A stretch of 64,000 nucleotides of DNA from CAVXDY01 sp963721335 (lineage in GTDB: Bacteria; Actinomycetota; Thermoleophilia; Miltoncostaeales; Miltoncostaeaceae), in NCBI GenBank assembly GCA_963721335.1, contig CAVRIV010000002.1, positions 310,001 to 374,000 on the forward strand. Reading direction: 5' to 3'. A program made the translations under genes and the position numbers. A model generated the notes under the pieces. It was not told the DNA's origin, ran no database searches, and saw nothing but the letters and a program-made list of their open reading frames with translations. Below, piece after piece: positions 17,719-26,616 of the stretch; the first letter of the stretch is position 1; every line of letters begins with the position of its first letter.

Positions 17719-19247
17719 CAGCCCAGCGACTTCGCGATCTCTCGCGGCCGCCGGATGGCGCGGAGGAGCACCGGCAGGTCCAGCACCCGGGTGAGCTGCA
17801 GCAGCAGGAGGTAGACCAGCCCCCCGGCCGCGATCCCCAGGAACAGCGAGATCCGCCCGCCCAGGTAGGCCACGGCCCCGGCCGCCGCGGCGGCGGCGAC
17901 CATGCGCACCACCCGGCCCAGCGGGAGATGGAGGTGCGCCCTCCGGCAGGTGATCCAGAGCGTGGCGACCATCACCGGGAACTCCGTCGCCACGGTGGCG
18001 ATCGCCGCCCCGTTCGCGCCGAAGGGCGGAATGAGCAGCAGGCAGAGCACGACGCAGAGGATGACGCCCCCGAAGGCGATGAACGTCCACACCTTCACGA
18101 GGTTCACCGCCGGTACCAGGGCTCCCCCGAGATATCCCAGGAAGATCGCGATGACGACGGGCCAGATCAGGATCAGCACCGTGCCCGTGGGTCCCTCGAA
18201 CTCGGCGCCGAACAGCAGGCCCGCCAGCGGGTGCGCCAGCACCATGCCGATCGCGACGATGGGGAAGGCCAGGCCCAGCAGGATCTCCCAGGCGCTCGCC
18301 ACGAAGCGGCGCAGCCGCTCGGGGTTCTTGGCCGCCGCCTCCGAGATGAGGGGGAAGAGGGCGCCGACGATGGCGATCGGGATGATCTGGACCTGGTCGA
18401 CCAGCCGGTAGGCGGCCGCGTAGAAACCGGCCTCCTCCGAGCCCGAGATCTGGTACACGAGGATGGAGTCGACCCGGTAGTAGATGGCCACCGCCACCGC
18501 CCCGAGGCCCAGAGGGATGCTCAGGCGGAGGAGGGACGAGACCGCCGCGCGGGTGGGCCTGCCGATCGTGGTGAGCTTCTTGGCCAGCCACGCCTGGAGG
18601 AGCGACGAGAACAGCCCGGCGGCGGTGATGCCCGCCACCAGCAGGACCGGGCCCGCGTCGAACGCGATCATGATCAGGCAGACCGTCGCCCACGAGAGCG
18701 AGCTCGAGGCGTTGTTGATGATGGTCCACCCCGGCTTCATGGCCGTCTGGACGACCGCGGCCAGGGCGCTCGGCACGGCGAGGACCATGCTGACGCAGAC
18801 GATGAGCGAGCCGATCAACACGGTCTCGTCCGGGGAGGTCGCGACCGCGAGGACCGCCGCGACGGCGCCGAAGACGACGGCCATGATCGCGCGCAGCAGC
18901 AGCAGCGAGCCGGCGATCTCGGAGGGGGAGACCTCGCGCACCGAGAGCCGGTTGACCGCCGCCTGCCGCAGGCCGAAGTCGGTGAGCGGCGCGAACAGCA
19001 GACCCCAGGCGATGGCGTAGTTGAACGCCGCGAAGCCGGAGGCCCCGAGGTGCCGGGCCAGCAGCGCGGTGGTGAACACCCCGAGCGCGACCGTGGCGAC
19101 GCGCGCACCGAGGTCGGCCGCCGCCACCCCCGCCACCCGCCGGTCGCTGACCTTTCCGAGGTCGGGAAGCCTGTGCGCCGGGCCCCCGGCGGGGTCGCCC
19201 GCCTCCTGAGACGTGGGCGGCACCTCGGCCGGGATCGACGAGCTCAC
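17718..19247 (-). CDS. Wzx-like polysaccharide flippase
   Basis: This is a 509-residue polytopic protein with about 13-14 hydrophobic segments and the MOP-superfamily pattern of oligosaccharide flippases. Early in the sequence is L-G-A-S-G-F-A-A-F-N-Y-A, and about midway R-V-D-S-I-L-V-Y. Family members move undecaprenyl-linked repeat units across the membrane. The GTG at 19245-19247 overlaps the polymerase stop (GTGA) and was chosen over a longer start inside the upstream gene. About 45 polar residues precede the first membrane segment. It lies between polymerase and glycosyltransferases. Confidence 0.85.
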   Translation of the reverse strand: MSSSIPAEVPPTSQEAGDPAGGPAHRLPDLGKVSDRRVAGVAAADLGARVATVALGVFTTALLARHLGASGFAAFNYAIAWGLLFAPLTDFGLRQAAVNRLSVREVSPSEIAGSLLLLRAIMAVVFGAVAAVLAVATSPDETVLIGSLIVCVSMVLAVPSALAAVVQTAMKPGWTIINNASSSLSWATVCLIMIAFDAGPVLLVAGITAAGLFSSLLQAWLAKKLTTIGRPTRAAVSSLLRLSIPLGLGAVAVAIYYRVDSILVYQISGSEEAGFYAAAYRLVDQVQIIPIAIVGALFPLISEAAAKNPERLRRFVASAWEILLGLAFPIVAIGMVLAHPLAGLLFGAEFEGPTGTVLILIWPVVIAIFLGYLGGALVPAVNLVKVWTFIAFGGVILCVVLCLLLIPPFGANGAAIATVATEFPVMVATLWITCRRAHLHLPLGRVVRMVAAAAAAGAVAYLGGRISLFLGIAAGGLVYLLLLQLTRVLDLPVLLRAIRRPREIAKSLG

Positions 19248-20740
19248 GCCGCCGCCTCCGCGGTCTTCTCGGGCGGGTCGGTGAGCGCGTCGAAGGCGCC
19301 CACGATCCCGCCCAGCACGACGCCCCAGCGCGCCGTCTGCGTGAGGAAGGCGGCCGTGGCGATGGCCGGCAGCAGCGCCAGGATCGCGGCACCGAGCACC
19401 CACGCCATCCTGGGCGGGTCGCGGAAGAGGCCCCGCCCGACGCGCAGCACGAGGCCCAGCACGAGGACGATCAGGCCGAGGATCCCCCAGATGCCGTAGC
19501 GAAGCGGCAGCGCGTAGTAGGTGTTGTGCGTATAGGTCCCATCGGTCGGGAGGAAGACACTGTTGATGGGAACGAACCCGGCCGTCGGCCCGATGCCGGT
19601 CCACAGGTTCCGTCCCGCCAGGGCATAGACCGCGTTCGACTCGTCCACCCGGTACTGGAGCGAGGAGTCGCTCGAGCTCGACTCCTCCGCCGCCGACAGC
19701 GCGGTGGTCGTCCGCTCGACCAGCAGGTCACGGGCGTCCGGCACCGCGATGCTCACGACGACGAGGGTGAGGGCCAGCGTCCCCATGACCCCCGTGAAGA
19801 TGCGCACCGAGCGAACCACCCCGCCGCGCCGGCGCATCGCGTTGAAGACCAGGAGCGCGAGGGCGGCGACCGCGAAGCCCACGAGGACGGCCCGTCGCTG
19901 TGAGGCGATGGCCGCGATCAGGCCGGCGACCACCAGCAGGCCCAGCAGGAGCCACATCCGCCCGTAGACCCGTCGCTCCGTGAACGCCACGGCCCAGATC
20001 CCCGTACAGCACAGCAGCACATACGGGCTTGCCGCGTCGAAGAACGTGATCGAGACGCCGTCGATCTCGACCGCGGTGCCCGCCAGTCCCGCCACCCGCA
20101 CGACGGCGATCAGGAGGAGGATCCCGCCCACCACCAGGCTCGCGTTGAGGACCGTCCGCTCGGCGCGGGCGCGGGGCATCGACCGCAGCACCCTCCAGAC
20201 CACGAAGGCGGCGAGCACGCAGTCGTAGAACGGCCGCAGACCCTGGAGGGTCCCGCCGGGACCATGAAGGGCGTAGAGCCCCACCACCGTCCCGCACAGG
20301 AGACAGCCGCCGACCGCGATCATCACCCAGGTGACGCGCCCGAACAGCCGCCGGCTGCGGTCCGGCGCCGCGGGGAACCAGGCGGCGGCGGCCAGCGCGG
20401 CCAGCCCCAGCAGGACGTCGCGCGGCGCGAGGAAGCCTCCCGAGTAGTCCGCGTAGAGGGTGTCGCCCAGCCTCCCGAGGCCCGGGATGACGTCGGGCGT
20501 GCCCTCGTCCACCACGGCGAAGGGCAGGAGGATCGCCGCGATGGCGATCCCCGGGCGCGCCAGGTACACGGCGATGCCGACCATCAGCAGGACGAGGGTC
20601 AGGGCGTAGGACCACGACCAGCTGCTGGCGAGCCGGCTCGTGAAGATCACCGAGACGACCATCGCCAGCCCGAGGGCGACGGTGGCCGCCTGCTCCCGGG
20701 TCGTGTGGAGCCGATGACCCCCGAGGGGCGAGTCTGCCAC
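19244..20740 (-). CDS. Wzy-like polysaccharide polymerase / O-antigen ligase family
   Basis: This is a 498-residue integral membrane protein with about 11-12 hydrophobic helices. The large C-terminal loop contains Y-T-H-N-T-Y-Y-A-L-P-L-R-Y-G, the H-N motif of the O-antigen ligase/polymerase family. A long extracellular serine-rich stretch lies before it. It would join flipped repeat units outside the membrane. The GTG start lies only five bases after the Wzc-like stop. Wzy proteins diverge fast, so the call rests on topology, that motif and context. Confidence 0.8.
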   Translation of the reverse strand: MADSPLGGHRLHTTREQAATVALGLAMVVSVIFTSRLASSWSWSYALTLVLLMVGIAVYLARPGIAIAAILLPFAVVDEGTPDVIPGLGRLGDTLYADYSGGFLAPRDVLLGLAALAAAAWFPAAPDRSRRLFGRVTWVMIAVGGCLLCGTVVGLYALHGPGGTLQGLRPFYDCVLAAFVVWRVLRSMPRARAERTVLNASLVVGGILLLIAVVRVAGLAGTAVEIDGVSITFFDAASPYVLLCCTGIWAVAFTERRVYGRMWLLLGLLVVAGLIAAIASQRRAVLVGFAVAALALLVFNAMRRRGGVVRSVRIFTGVMGTLALTLVVVSIAVPDARDLLVERTTTALSAAEESSSSDSSLQYRVDESNAVYALAGRNLWTGIGPTAGFVPINSVFLPTDGTYTHNTYYALPLRYGIWGILGLIVLVLGLVLRVGRGLFRDPPRMAWVLGAAILALLPAIATAAFLTQTARWGVVLGGIVGAFDALTDPPEKTAEAAA

Positions 20741-20745
20741 GCGCG

Positions 20746-22713
20746 CTACCGCCCGGGCTGCGTCGGTGGCTTCTCTCCGGACGGGCGCTTGTTGCCGCGC
20801 CTCCCATTGCCGCCGCCGTCATCGGCCGCGGGCTTCTCGGACGTGGGGGGAGTCTCGTCGTCGGAGGGCGTCTCGCCCTCGGTCCATTCGCGCAGCTCGG
20901 CCCAGGAGTCGGGCTCCGGCGGCGCCTGCGCACCGGCGCCCTCCGGTGGGCTCGGGGCCACGGTGGCGACGGCCTCCTCGGCGGACGCCGACGGAGCCGG
21001 GGGGGCCGGCGAGGCCGGAGCCGGCACCGCCTCGCGGTCCGCCGGAGGGGCCGGCGGCGGCGCGGCGGGTCCGGCCTCGCGCGGGGGGACCTCGTCCTTC
21101 TTGCCGCGGCGCCCGATGGCGCGCCGGGTCCGCGCGGCCGCACCCGTCGCGGCGGAGCCCTTCGAGCGCCCTCCGCCCCCGCTGGGCGGCTGCTCGGGAG
21201 CCACGGGCGGCTCCTCGAGCACCTGCGGGCCCAGCTCCGGATAGCCGTAGGCCAGGTCCTCGTCACGCGGGGCGGACATGTTGAGCACCGTCCCGACGGG
21301 CTTGGCACCCAGCACCTTCATCCGGTCGATCAGGCGGCGCACCTGGTAGAGGCGGGCGGCCCGCCGGCGGACGACGATCACCACGCTGTCGGCGGCCTGC
21401 AGGAAGCGGGCTGCGTCCGGGAGGCCGAGGAAGGGCGGGGAGTCGATGATCACCAGGTCGTAGCGGTGGCGCAGGGTCTCGATGATGTACGGGACCACCT
21501 CGCGCACGGCCAGATCCCCCGGGTTGGGGGGTGGCGGCCCGGCGGCGAGCAGGTCGAAGCCCTCAACGGAGGTCAGCGCCTCGTCGATGCGCATGCCCAC
21601 CTCGCCCGGGCTCGCCGCGGAGAGGGACGAGAGCAGATTCGACAGGCCGATGCCGTGGGGCTCGCCCACGCCGCGCGTGATCGTGCGGAAGCGCAGGTCG
21701 GCGTCGATCAGGCAGACGCTGGAGCCGCTCCGCGCGGCGACGCGGGCCAGGTGGAAGGCGATCGTGCTCTTCCCCTCGCTGGGGCGGGTGCTCTGGATCG
21801 CCACCACGGTGGCGCCGGTGCCCGGGGCGGCCACGAACTTCAGGTTCCCCAGCAGCAGGCGCAGGCCGGAGTCGAAGCCCTCGGCCGAGCGGGCGCCTCT
21901 GGCGATGGGCACCCGGCGCACGCGCGGCAGCTCGGCCAGAACCGGCAGGTTCAGCCCCAGCAGGTCGTCGGCGCCGTCGACCGGGTCGCGCAGGCGCCGG
22001 TAGCCGGCCATCAGGCCCAGGCCCAGCAGGCCCTGGAGGAGGCCCACGCCCAGCGCCACCTGCTTGGGGCTCGCCTGGTTGACCGTGGTCGGCGTGCTGG
22101 CCCGGTCGAGGATCTCGACGTTGCCGGTCTGGAGCGCGCGGATCTGGTTGAGGTCGCTCAGGCGCGCCCGCAGCCCCGAGATCTCCTCCGCCGAGCCGCC
22201 GCTGTCCTGGAGCCCCTGGATCTGGGTCTCGAGGTCGTCGATCGCCTCCTGCACCGTGCCCTGGTCGGCCTCCTTGCGGCTCAGCGCGAACTGCTCGGCC
22301 CAGGCGTTGGCCAGCACCGCCGCCCGCTCGGGATCCGGGTCGTTGACGGTGATGTCGGCGATGTTCGTGTTGCCCGCCGAGCCCACGCTGACCTGGTCCA
22401 GCAGATCGTCGGCCCGGCTGACCGGGATGCCGGCGACCTCGGCCACGCGCGCCGCCATCGAGTTGGAGACGATCAGCCGCACGTTGGTGGCGGCGTCGCG
22501 CTCGGGCTCGCCGCTGCCCGTGAAGACCGACGATCCCGGGTCGAGCTCGGCGTTGCGGAAGAGCACCTTGGCCGTGGCCGCGTAGGTGTCCTCCTTCTGG
22601 CTCTGGAAGAAGAACCCGATGAGGGCGGCGAGCACCGCCGCCCCGATCACGACGGCCCATTGGAGCGGAGTCAGGCGCAGCCAGCGGGGGATCCGCTCGA
22701 ATGGACGGTTCAC
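20746..22713 (-). CDS. Wzc-like co-polymerase fused to a BY-kinase-type ATPase
   Basis: This 655-residue protein controls polysaccharide chain length. Residues 20-36 and about 218-236 are membrane helices flanking an extracellular Wzz-type domain with coiled coil (145-200). The cytoplasmic ATPase has Walker A R-P-S-E-G-K-S-T (310-317), the second Walker motif C-L-I-D-A-D-L-R (334-341) and Walker B V-I-I-D-S-P-P (421-427). It differs from E. coli Wzc in its tail: residues 493-655 are a Pro/Ala/Glu-rich low-complexity region with no tyrosine at all, so the usual autophosphorylated cluster is absent. It overlaps the phosphoesterase gene by four bases. Confidence 0.88.
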   Translation of the reverse strand: MNRPFERIPRWLRLTPLQWAVVIGAAVLAALIGFFFQSQKEDTYAATAKVLFRNAELDPGSSVFTGSGEPERDAATNVRLIVSNSMAARVAEVAGIPVSRADDLLDQVSVGSAGNTNIADITVNDPDPERAAVLANAWAEQFALSRKEADQGTVQEAIDDLETQIQGLQDSGGSAEEISGLRARLSDLNQIRALQTGNVEILDRASTPTTVNQASPKQVALGVGLLQGLLGLGLMAGYRRLRDPVDGADDLLGLNLPVLAELPRVRRVPIARGARSAEGFDSGLRLLLGNLKFVAAPGTGATVVAIQSTRPSEGKSTIAFHLARVAARSGSSVCLIDADLRFRTITRGVGEPHGIGLSNLLSSLSAASPGEVGMRIDEALTSVEGFDLLAAGPPPPNPGDLAVREVVPYIIETLRHRYDLVIIDSPPFLGLPDAARFLQAADSVVIVVRRRAARLYQVRRLIDRMKVLGAKPVGTVLNMSAPRDEDLAYGYPELGPQVLEEPPVAPEQPPSGGGGRSKGSAATGAAARTRRAIGRRGKKDEVPPREAGPAAPPPAPPADREAVPAPASPAPPAPSASAEEAVATVAPSPPEGAGAQAPPEPDSWAELREWTEGETPSDDETPPTSEKPAADDGGGNGRRGNKRPSGEKPPTQPGR

Positions 22714-23582
22714 GTGGCGACCTCCGTCGCGGTTGGCAGGCTCGTGGCGGAGATCTCGATCTCGTCCATGATCTCTCCCGAGAGGTCGAGTGCCCGCACG
22801 ACCATGCGGGACGGATCGGCGTCGAGGACCACGAGGTGGTGCTCGGGAAGGAAGACGTCGAACTCGGGGCTGGGCGTCTCGTAGAGACCGCCCCCTGCCC
22901 CGCCGGTGATGATCTGCTGGATGGGGGTCACGCGCCGGATCTCGGTGCGCGCGTAGGCATGCTCATGGCCGTTCAACACCAGGCCCACCTTCCCGGCCTC
23001 CAGAGTGCTCCAGAGACGGTCGCGCTCGTCGGGCAGCGCGTCGAGCGCGTGGCCCCTGTGAAAGCCCCAGGTGAACGCGGGCTCATGGTACACGGCGACC
23101 CGGTGGGGAGCTTCGGAGCGGGCGAGGGCGGCCTCGAGCCATTCCCGCTGCAGCGCGTCAACCATTCCCGAGGTGGTGTCGAGGCCCACGGCCAGGACCG
23201 GGCCCACCCGCACCAGGAACCCCCGGCCCTCCGAGTAGGGGGGGTAGGGAGTGCGCGAGGGGACGGTCTCGCGCCACAGCTCGACCCCGCGCGGGCTGTC
23301 GAAGTCGTGGTTGCCAGGGACGGCATAGAGGCGCTCCCAGAGACCGCCCCAGTCTCGCCGCCAGGCGCGCAGCATCCGCCTGCGCAGGGAATCGGACGTC
23401 CCGGCATAGGCCGCGTCGCCGGTGAAGAGGGCCGCGTCGGGGGAACAGGCCTCGGCGAGGCGGAAGACCTCGCGCTGCACGGGCGGCTTGGAGTCACCGG
23501 TCGCCACGATCCGCGTGAGCCCGGGGACCCGGGGCAGCGGGTTGGCGCGACCGTGCGCACCGAAGGCTCGGAGGCGGCGCAT
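22710..23582 (-). CDS. Metallophosphoesterase, purple-acid-phosphatase-like motif set
   Basis: This 290-residue protein shows most metal motifs of the calcineurin-like fold: F-T-G-D-A-A-Y (55-59 is G-D-x-x-Y), G-N-H-D (90-93), a Y-H-E-P histidine and N-G-H-E-H-A-Y. The G-D-x-x-Y tyrosine is a hallmark of purple acid phosphatases, while the first motif reads T-G-D-S-K, without the histidine of ordinary phosphodiesterases. No signal peptide is evident, so it is probably cytoplasmic. Its place directly before the Wzc-like gene (four-base overlap) suggests a role in the export unit, perhaps on a phosphorylated intermediate. The substrate is unknown. Confidence 0.82.
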   Translation of the reverse strand: MRRLRAFGAHGRANPLPRVPGLTRIVATGDSKPPVQREVFRLAEACSPDAALFTGDAAYAGTSDSLRRRMLRAWRRDWGGLWERLYAVPGNHDFDSPRGVELWRETVPSRTPYPPYSEGRGFLVRVGPVLAVGLDTTSGMVDALQREWLEAALARSEAPHRVAVYHEPAFTWGFHRGHALDALPDERDRLWSTLEAGKVGLVLNGHEHAYARTEIRRVTPIQQIITGGAGGGLYETPSPEFDVFLPEHHLVVLDADPSRMVVRALDLSGEIMDEIEISATSLPTATEVAT

Positions 23583-23591
23583 CGGGGGACC

Positions 23592-24737
23592 TTAGACGGG
23601 ACGGGGGTCGTCGATCATCTCGGCCACGGCGGCGCGGACGGTGTCGCGGTAGGCGGCCGAGGAGAAGCGCTCGGCGCGTGCCCGGATCTCGGCGGGGTCG
23701 AGGGGCTCCGCCGCCGCCCGGCGCACGAGGTCGCGCAGGTCGTCCACGCCGCGGCCCGTCATCAGCCAGCCGGTGCGCCCGTCCTCGACGATGTCGAGCG
23801 CGCCGCCCGCGTCGATGGAGATCACCGGCGTTCCGCAGGCCTGCGCCTCAGCCATCACGATGCCGAAGTCCTCGTCCACGGGGTACACCATTGCGCGTGA
23901 GCGGCGATAGAGCGAGCGAAGCTCGTCGTCATCCACGCTCTCGCGGAACTCCACGTTGGACGTGGCCGCGGCGCGCAGCGCCGGCAGCATCGAGCCGCGG
24001 CCCACCACGGTGAGGCGGTAGGGGAGGTCGCGGAAGGCCTCGACCACCAGGTCGGGGCGCTTGTAGCCGTTCAGGCGCCCGACGTAGAGGAAGCCGTCCT
24101 CGCGCTCCTCGCCCGGCGTGAAGAAGTCGGTGCGCACCGGCGGCGGCACCACCTGGGCCTCACGCCCGTAGAAGCGCTGGATGCGGTCGGCCACGGCACG
24201 CGAGTTGGCCATGAAGCGGGTCACGTTGCTCGCCGTCGAGCGGTCCCAGCGCCGGAAGCCGGCCATCAGGCCACGCGCCACGGTGCGCGAGCCGCGCGGG
24301 AAGCGCTCCTGCTCGGCCTCGAAGTCCCAGGCGTACCGCATCGGGGTGTGGCAGTAGCAGAGGTGGGGCACACCGGGCTCGACGCGGACGGCCTTCGCGC
24401 AGGCGTGGCTGCTGGAGACCACCGCCTCCACGCCGGCCGGCCCGGGCATCAGGCGCCAGGCGAGGGGCATCAGCGGCAGGAACCACTCGTGGTGGGAGGC
24501 CGCCCCGGGGAGGTGCTGCAGCAGCGAGGGCCTCGCGCCGCGGAGCCGCTCGGGGAGATGCGAGGGGCGCACCAGAGTCGTGAGGACCTCGGAGCCCGGG
24601 AAGGCCGACAGGAGCTCGTCCACGCAGCGCTCCGACCCGGCATAGCGCACCAGCCAGTCATGAGCGATGGCCACCTTGGGGGTGTCGGATCCCACCTTGG
24701 CAGCATCGGGCGTGGTGGCGGGGGAGTTGAGTGTCAT
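23592..24737 (-). CDS. Glycosyltransferase, GT4-type (WbaZ-like mannosyltransferase style)
   Basis: This is an intact 381-residue enzyme. H-D-W-L near residue 27 and the C-Y-C-H-T-P-M-R-Y-A-W-D motif are typical of WbaZ-like GT4 enzymes, many of which transfer mannose. The donor site has D-E-D-F-G-I-V-M-A-E-A-Q-A-C-G-T-P. It is the first gene after a hairpin that separates it from the initiating transferase, and nine bases precede the phosphoesterase gene. Mannose as donor is family inference only. Confidence 0.87.
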   Translation of the reverse strand: MTLNSPATTPDAAKVGSDTPKVAIAHDWLVRYAGSERCVDELLSAFPGSEVLTTLVRPSHLPERLRGARPSLLQHLPGAASHHEWFLPLMPLAWRLMPGPAGVEAVVSSSHACAKAVRVEPGVPHLCYCHTPMRYAWDFEAEQERFPRGSRTVARGLMAGFRRWDRSTASNVTRFMANSRAVADRIQRFYGREAQVVPPPVRTDFFTPGEEREDGFLYVGRLNGYKRPDLVVEAFRDLPYRLTVVGRGSMLPALRAAATSNVEFRESVDDDELRSLYRRSRAMVYPVDEDFGIVMAEAQACGTPVISIDAGGALDIVEDGRTGWLMTGRGVDDLRDLVRRAAAEPLDPAEIRARAERFSSAAYRDTVRAAVAEMIDDPRPV

Positions 24738-24753
24738 CGGTGACGGTTGAAGG

Positions 24754-24781
24754 GCGGCGCCACCATTCGTGGTGGCGCCGC
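24754..24781 (-). terminator. UUCG-loop hairpin between transferase genes
   Basis: Twelve bases (GCGGCGCCACCA) pair perfectly with their complement around a TTCG tetraloop. It lies between the stop of the initiating transferase and the start of the next gene and has no T tract. It could act as a terminator, an attenuator or an mRNA stabiliser. Confidence 0.5.
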
Positions 24782-24812
24782 TGAGGCTACCGGCGTACGT
24801 CCCTCGGTGCGC

Positions 24813-26324
24813 TCAGACCGCTCCCTTGCGGGCCAGGACCACCGCCGCCGTCCGGGCGAGGATCGCCACGTCCTTCACGAAGCTCCAATGCCGGACGTAG
24901 GAGTAGTCGAGCTGCATCCGCTCGTTCCAGCGGATGTCGCTGCGTCCCAGGATCTGCCACAGCCCGGTGATGCCCGGCCGGACCTCCTGGCGCGTGATCT
25001 CCCAGTCGGTCAGCGCGTCCACCTCGTACTGGCGCAGCGGGCGCGGTCCCACCAGGCTCATGTCGCCCCTCAGGACGTTCCAGAGCTGGGGCAGCTCGTC
25101 GAGGCTGGTGCGGCGCAGGAAGTGGCCCACCGGCGTGATCCAGGCGTCCGACTGGCGCTTCATGGCGTCGGAGACGGCCGCGATGGCGTCGGGGCCCTCG
25201 GCGATGAGCTCGCTGGCCTGCTGCTTGTCGGCCCCCTGGGTCATGGTGCGGAACTTGAGGATCTCGAACGGCCGGCCGTCCCGGCCGATGCGGGTCTGCC
25301 GGAACAGCACCGGATTGCCGTCGTCGAGGCGGATGGCGATGGCGACCGCGAGCATGATCGGCGCGGTGAGCGTCAGCATCGTGGCCGAGACCACGATGTC
25401 GAGGGTCCGCTTGGCCGCGTTCGGAAGCCAGTCGTGCTTCTTGCTGCGGACGGTCAGGAGACCCAGGCCGCCCAGCGATCCGACCTCGGGCGAGGGGCCC
25501 AGCAGGTCGAACAGCCGCGGGACCACGTCCACGTCCACGCCGTAGGAGTCGCACTCGCGCAGGACCCGCAGGATCTGGCCGTCGGAGTTGAGCGAGAAGG
25601 AGACGATCACCCGGTCGATGGCCTGCTCCTGGAGCACGGTGGAGAGGTCCTCCATGCGGCCGAGCAGGGGCGGGTCGATGCCGTCGATCGACATCGCCTC
25701 GTCGTCCACGCACCCCACGACCGAGAGGCCGCGCTCGGGGTGCCGCAGGGCGAGGTCGGCCACGTGACGGGCCACCTGGCCCGAGCCGACGATCAGGACG
25801 CGCTGGGGGCGACGGCGGCGCGCGGCATCCGGGATCCGCCGGCCCGCGAACCACGCGAGCGGCAGGAGGAGCGCGACGACCGTGATCTGCCCGGCGTCGA
25901 ACGACCAGCCCGCGAGGGCGCCGAGGGTCCACACGATCCACGCGGTGATGCCCGACGCCAGCAGGAGGCGGGGCAGCCGGCCGAACCCGAGCGGGCTCTG
26001 CCGGAGGTCGTACCCGCCGGTCATGGCCAGCACCAGCGGAGCGATCGCCGCGAAGGCGAGCGCGGGGGCGCTGAACGCGCCCACGCCGTCGGCCTGCCAG
26101 CGCTCGTCGAAGAGCGGGCTGCCGGCGAGAGGCGCCGTGACCGCGAACAGTGCGAGCGCGATCAGGGCGTCCCAGATGACGAGGGCGGGGGTACGCGCAA
26201 TCCACGACTGCGCCCCGAACCGGACGGCCGTGCTGTGCTGCGTGCTCCTGCCCTCAAGCGGAAGGGTGCTCAAGGTGTGGCCTCTTCGAGTTCGTCGTGG
26301 ACGTAAGTCACAGGGCGATTCCAC
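24813..26324 (-). CDS. Polyprenyl-phosphate sugar phosphotransferase (initiating enzyme)
   Basis: This 503-residue membrane protein begins repeat-unit synthesis by moving a sugar-1-phosphate onto undecaprenyl phosphate. Four N-terminal hydrophobic helices are followed by a Rossmann-like domain with V-G-S-G-Q-V-A-R. A fifth helix leads to the catalytic bacterial sugar transferase domain: K-R-T-L-D, R-Q-T-R-I-G, K-F-R-T-M, the D-E-L-P-Q-L-W-N-V segment, V-G-P-R-P and P-G-I-T-G-L-W-Q. The GTG at 26322-26324 is used here. A TTG at 26271-26273 with AAGAGG before it is a good alternative and would drop 17 residues. It heads the exopolysaccharide locus. Confidence 0.9.
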   Translation of the reverse strand: MESPCDLRPRRTRRGHTLSTLPLEGRSTQHSTAVRFGAQSWIARTPALVIWDALIALALFAVTAPLAGSPLFDERWQADGVGAFSAPALAFAAIAPLVLAMTGGYDLRQSPLGFGRLPRLLLASGITAWIVWTLGALAGWSFDAGQITVVALLLPLAWFAGRRIPDAARRRRPQRVLIVGSGQVARHVADLALRHPERGLSVVGCVDDEAMSIDGIDPPLLGRMEDLSTVLQEQAIDRVIVSFSLNSDGQILRVLRECDSYGVDVDVVPRLFDLLGPSPEVGSLGGLGLLTVRSKKHDWLPNAAKRTLDIVVSATMLTLTAPIMLAVAIAIRLDDGNPVLFRQTRIGRDGRPFEILKFRTMTQGADKQQASELIAEGPDAIAAVSDAMKRQSDAWITPVGHFLRRTSLDELPQLWNVLRGDMSLVGPRPLRQYEVDALTDWEITRQEVRPGITGLWQILGRSDIRWNERMQLDYSYVRHWSFVKDVAILARTAAVVLARKGAV

Positions 26325-26616
26325 ACAAACACCTCGACCGGGTCACCCCCCGTATGGACAGACTCGGAGGAGCCGAAGGGGGAGCCTGGGGTGAGAACCG
26401 GTCGCGGCCGCCCCAGATGGGCGAGACAGTGGCGGGTATCCGGGGTCCGACCCCTGCCGGGGCTGGGGTGCGAACGTCGTGCCTACCGTAAGCCCAGGGA
26501 GGGCCTACTACCCGCCCGACTGTTCCGACTGGACCGTTGACGAGTTTCCAAGGACGTATTCGCTGCCTTACGTTCGTCTCGTCCGCCAGAATCTCCACAA
26601 CGGAAAGCCACCCCGC

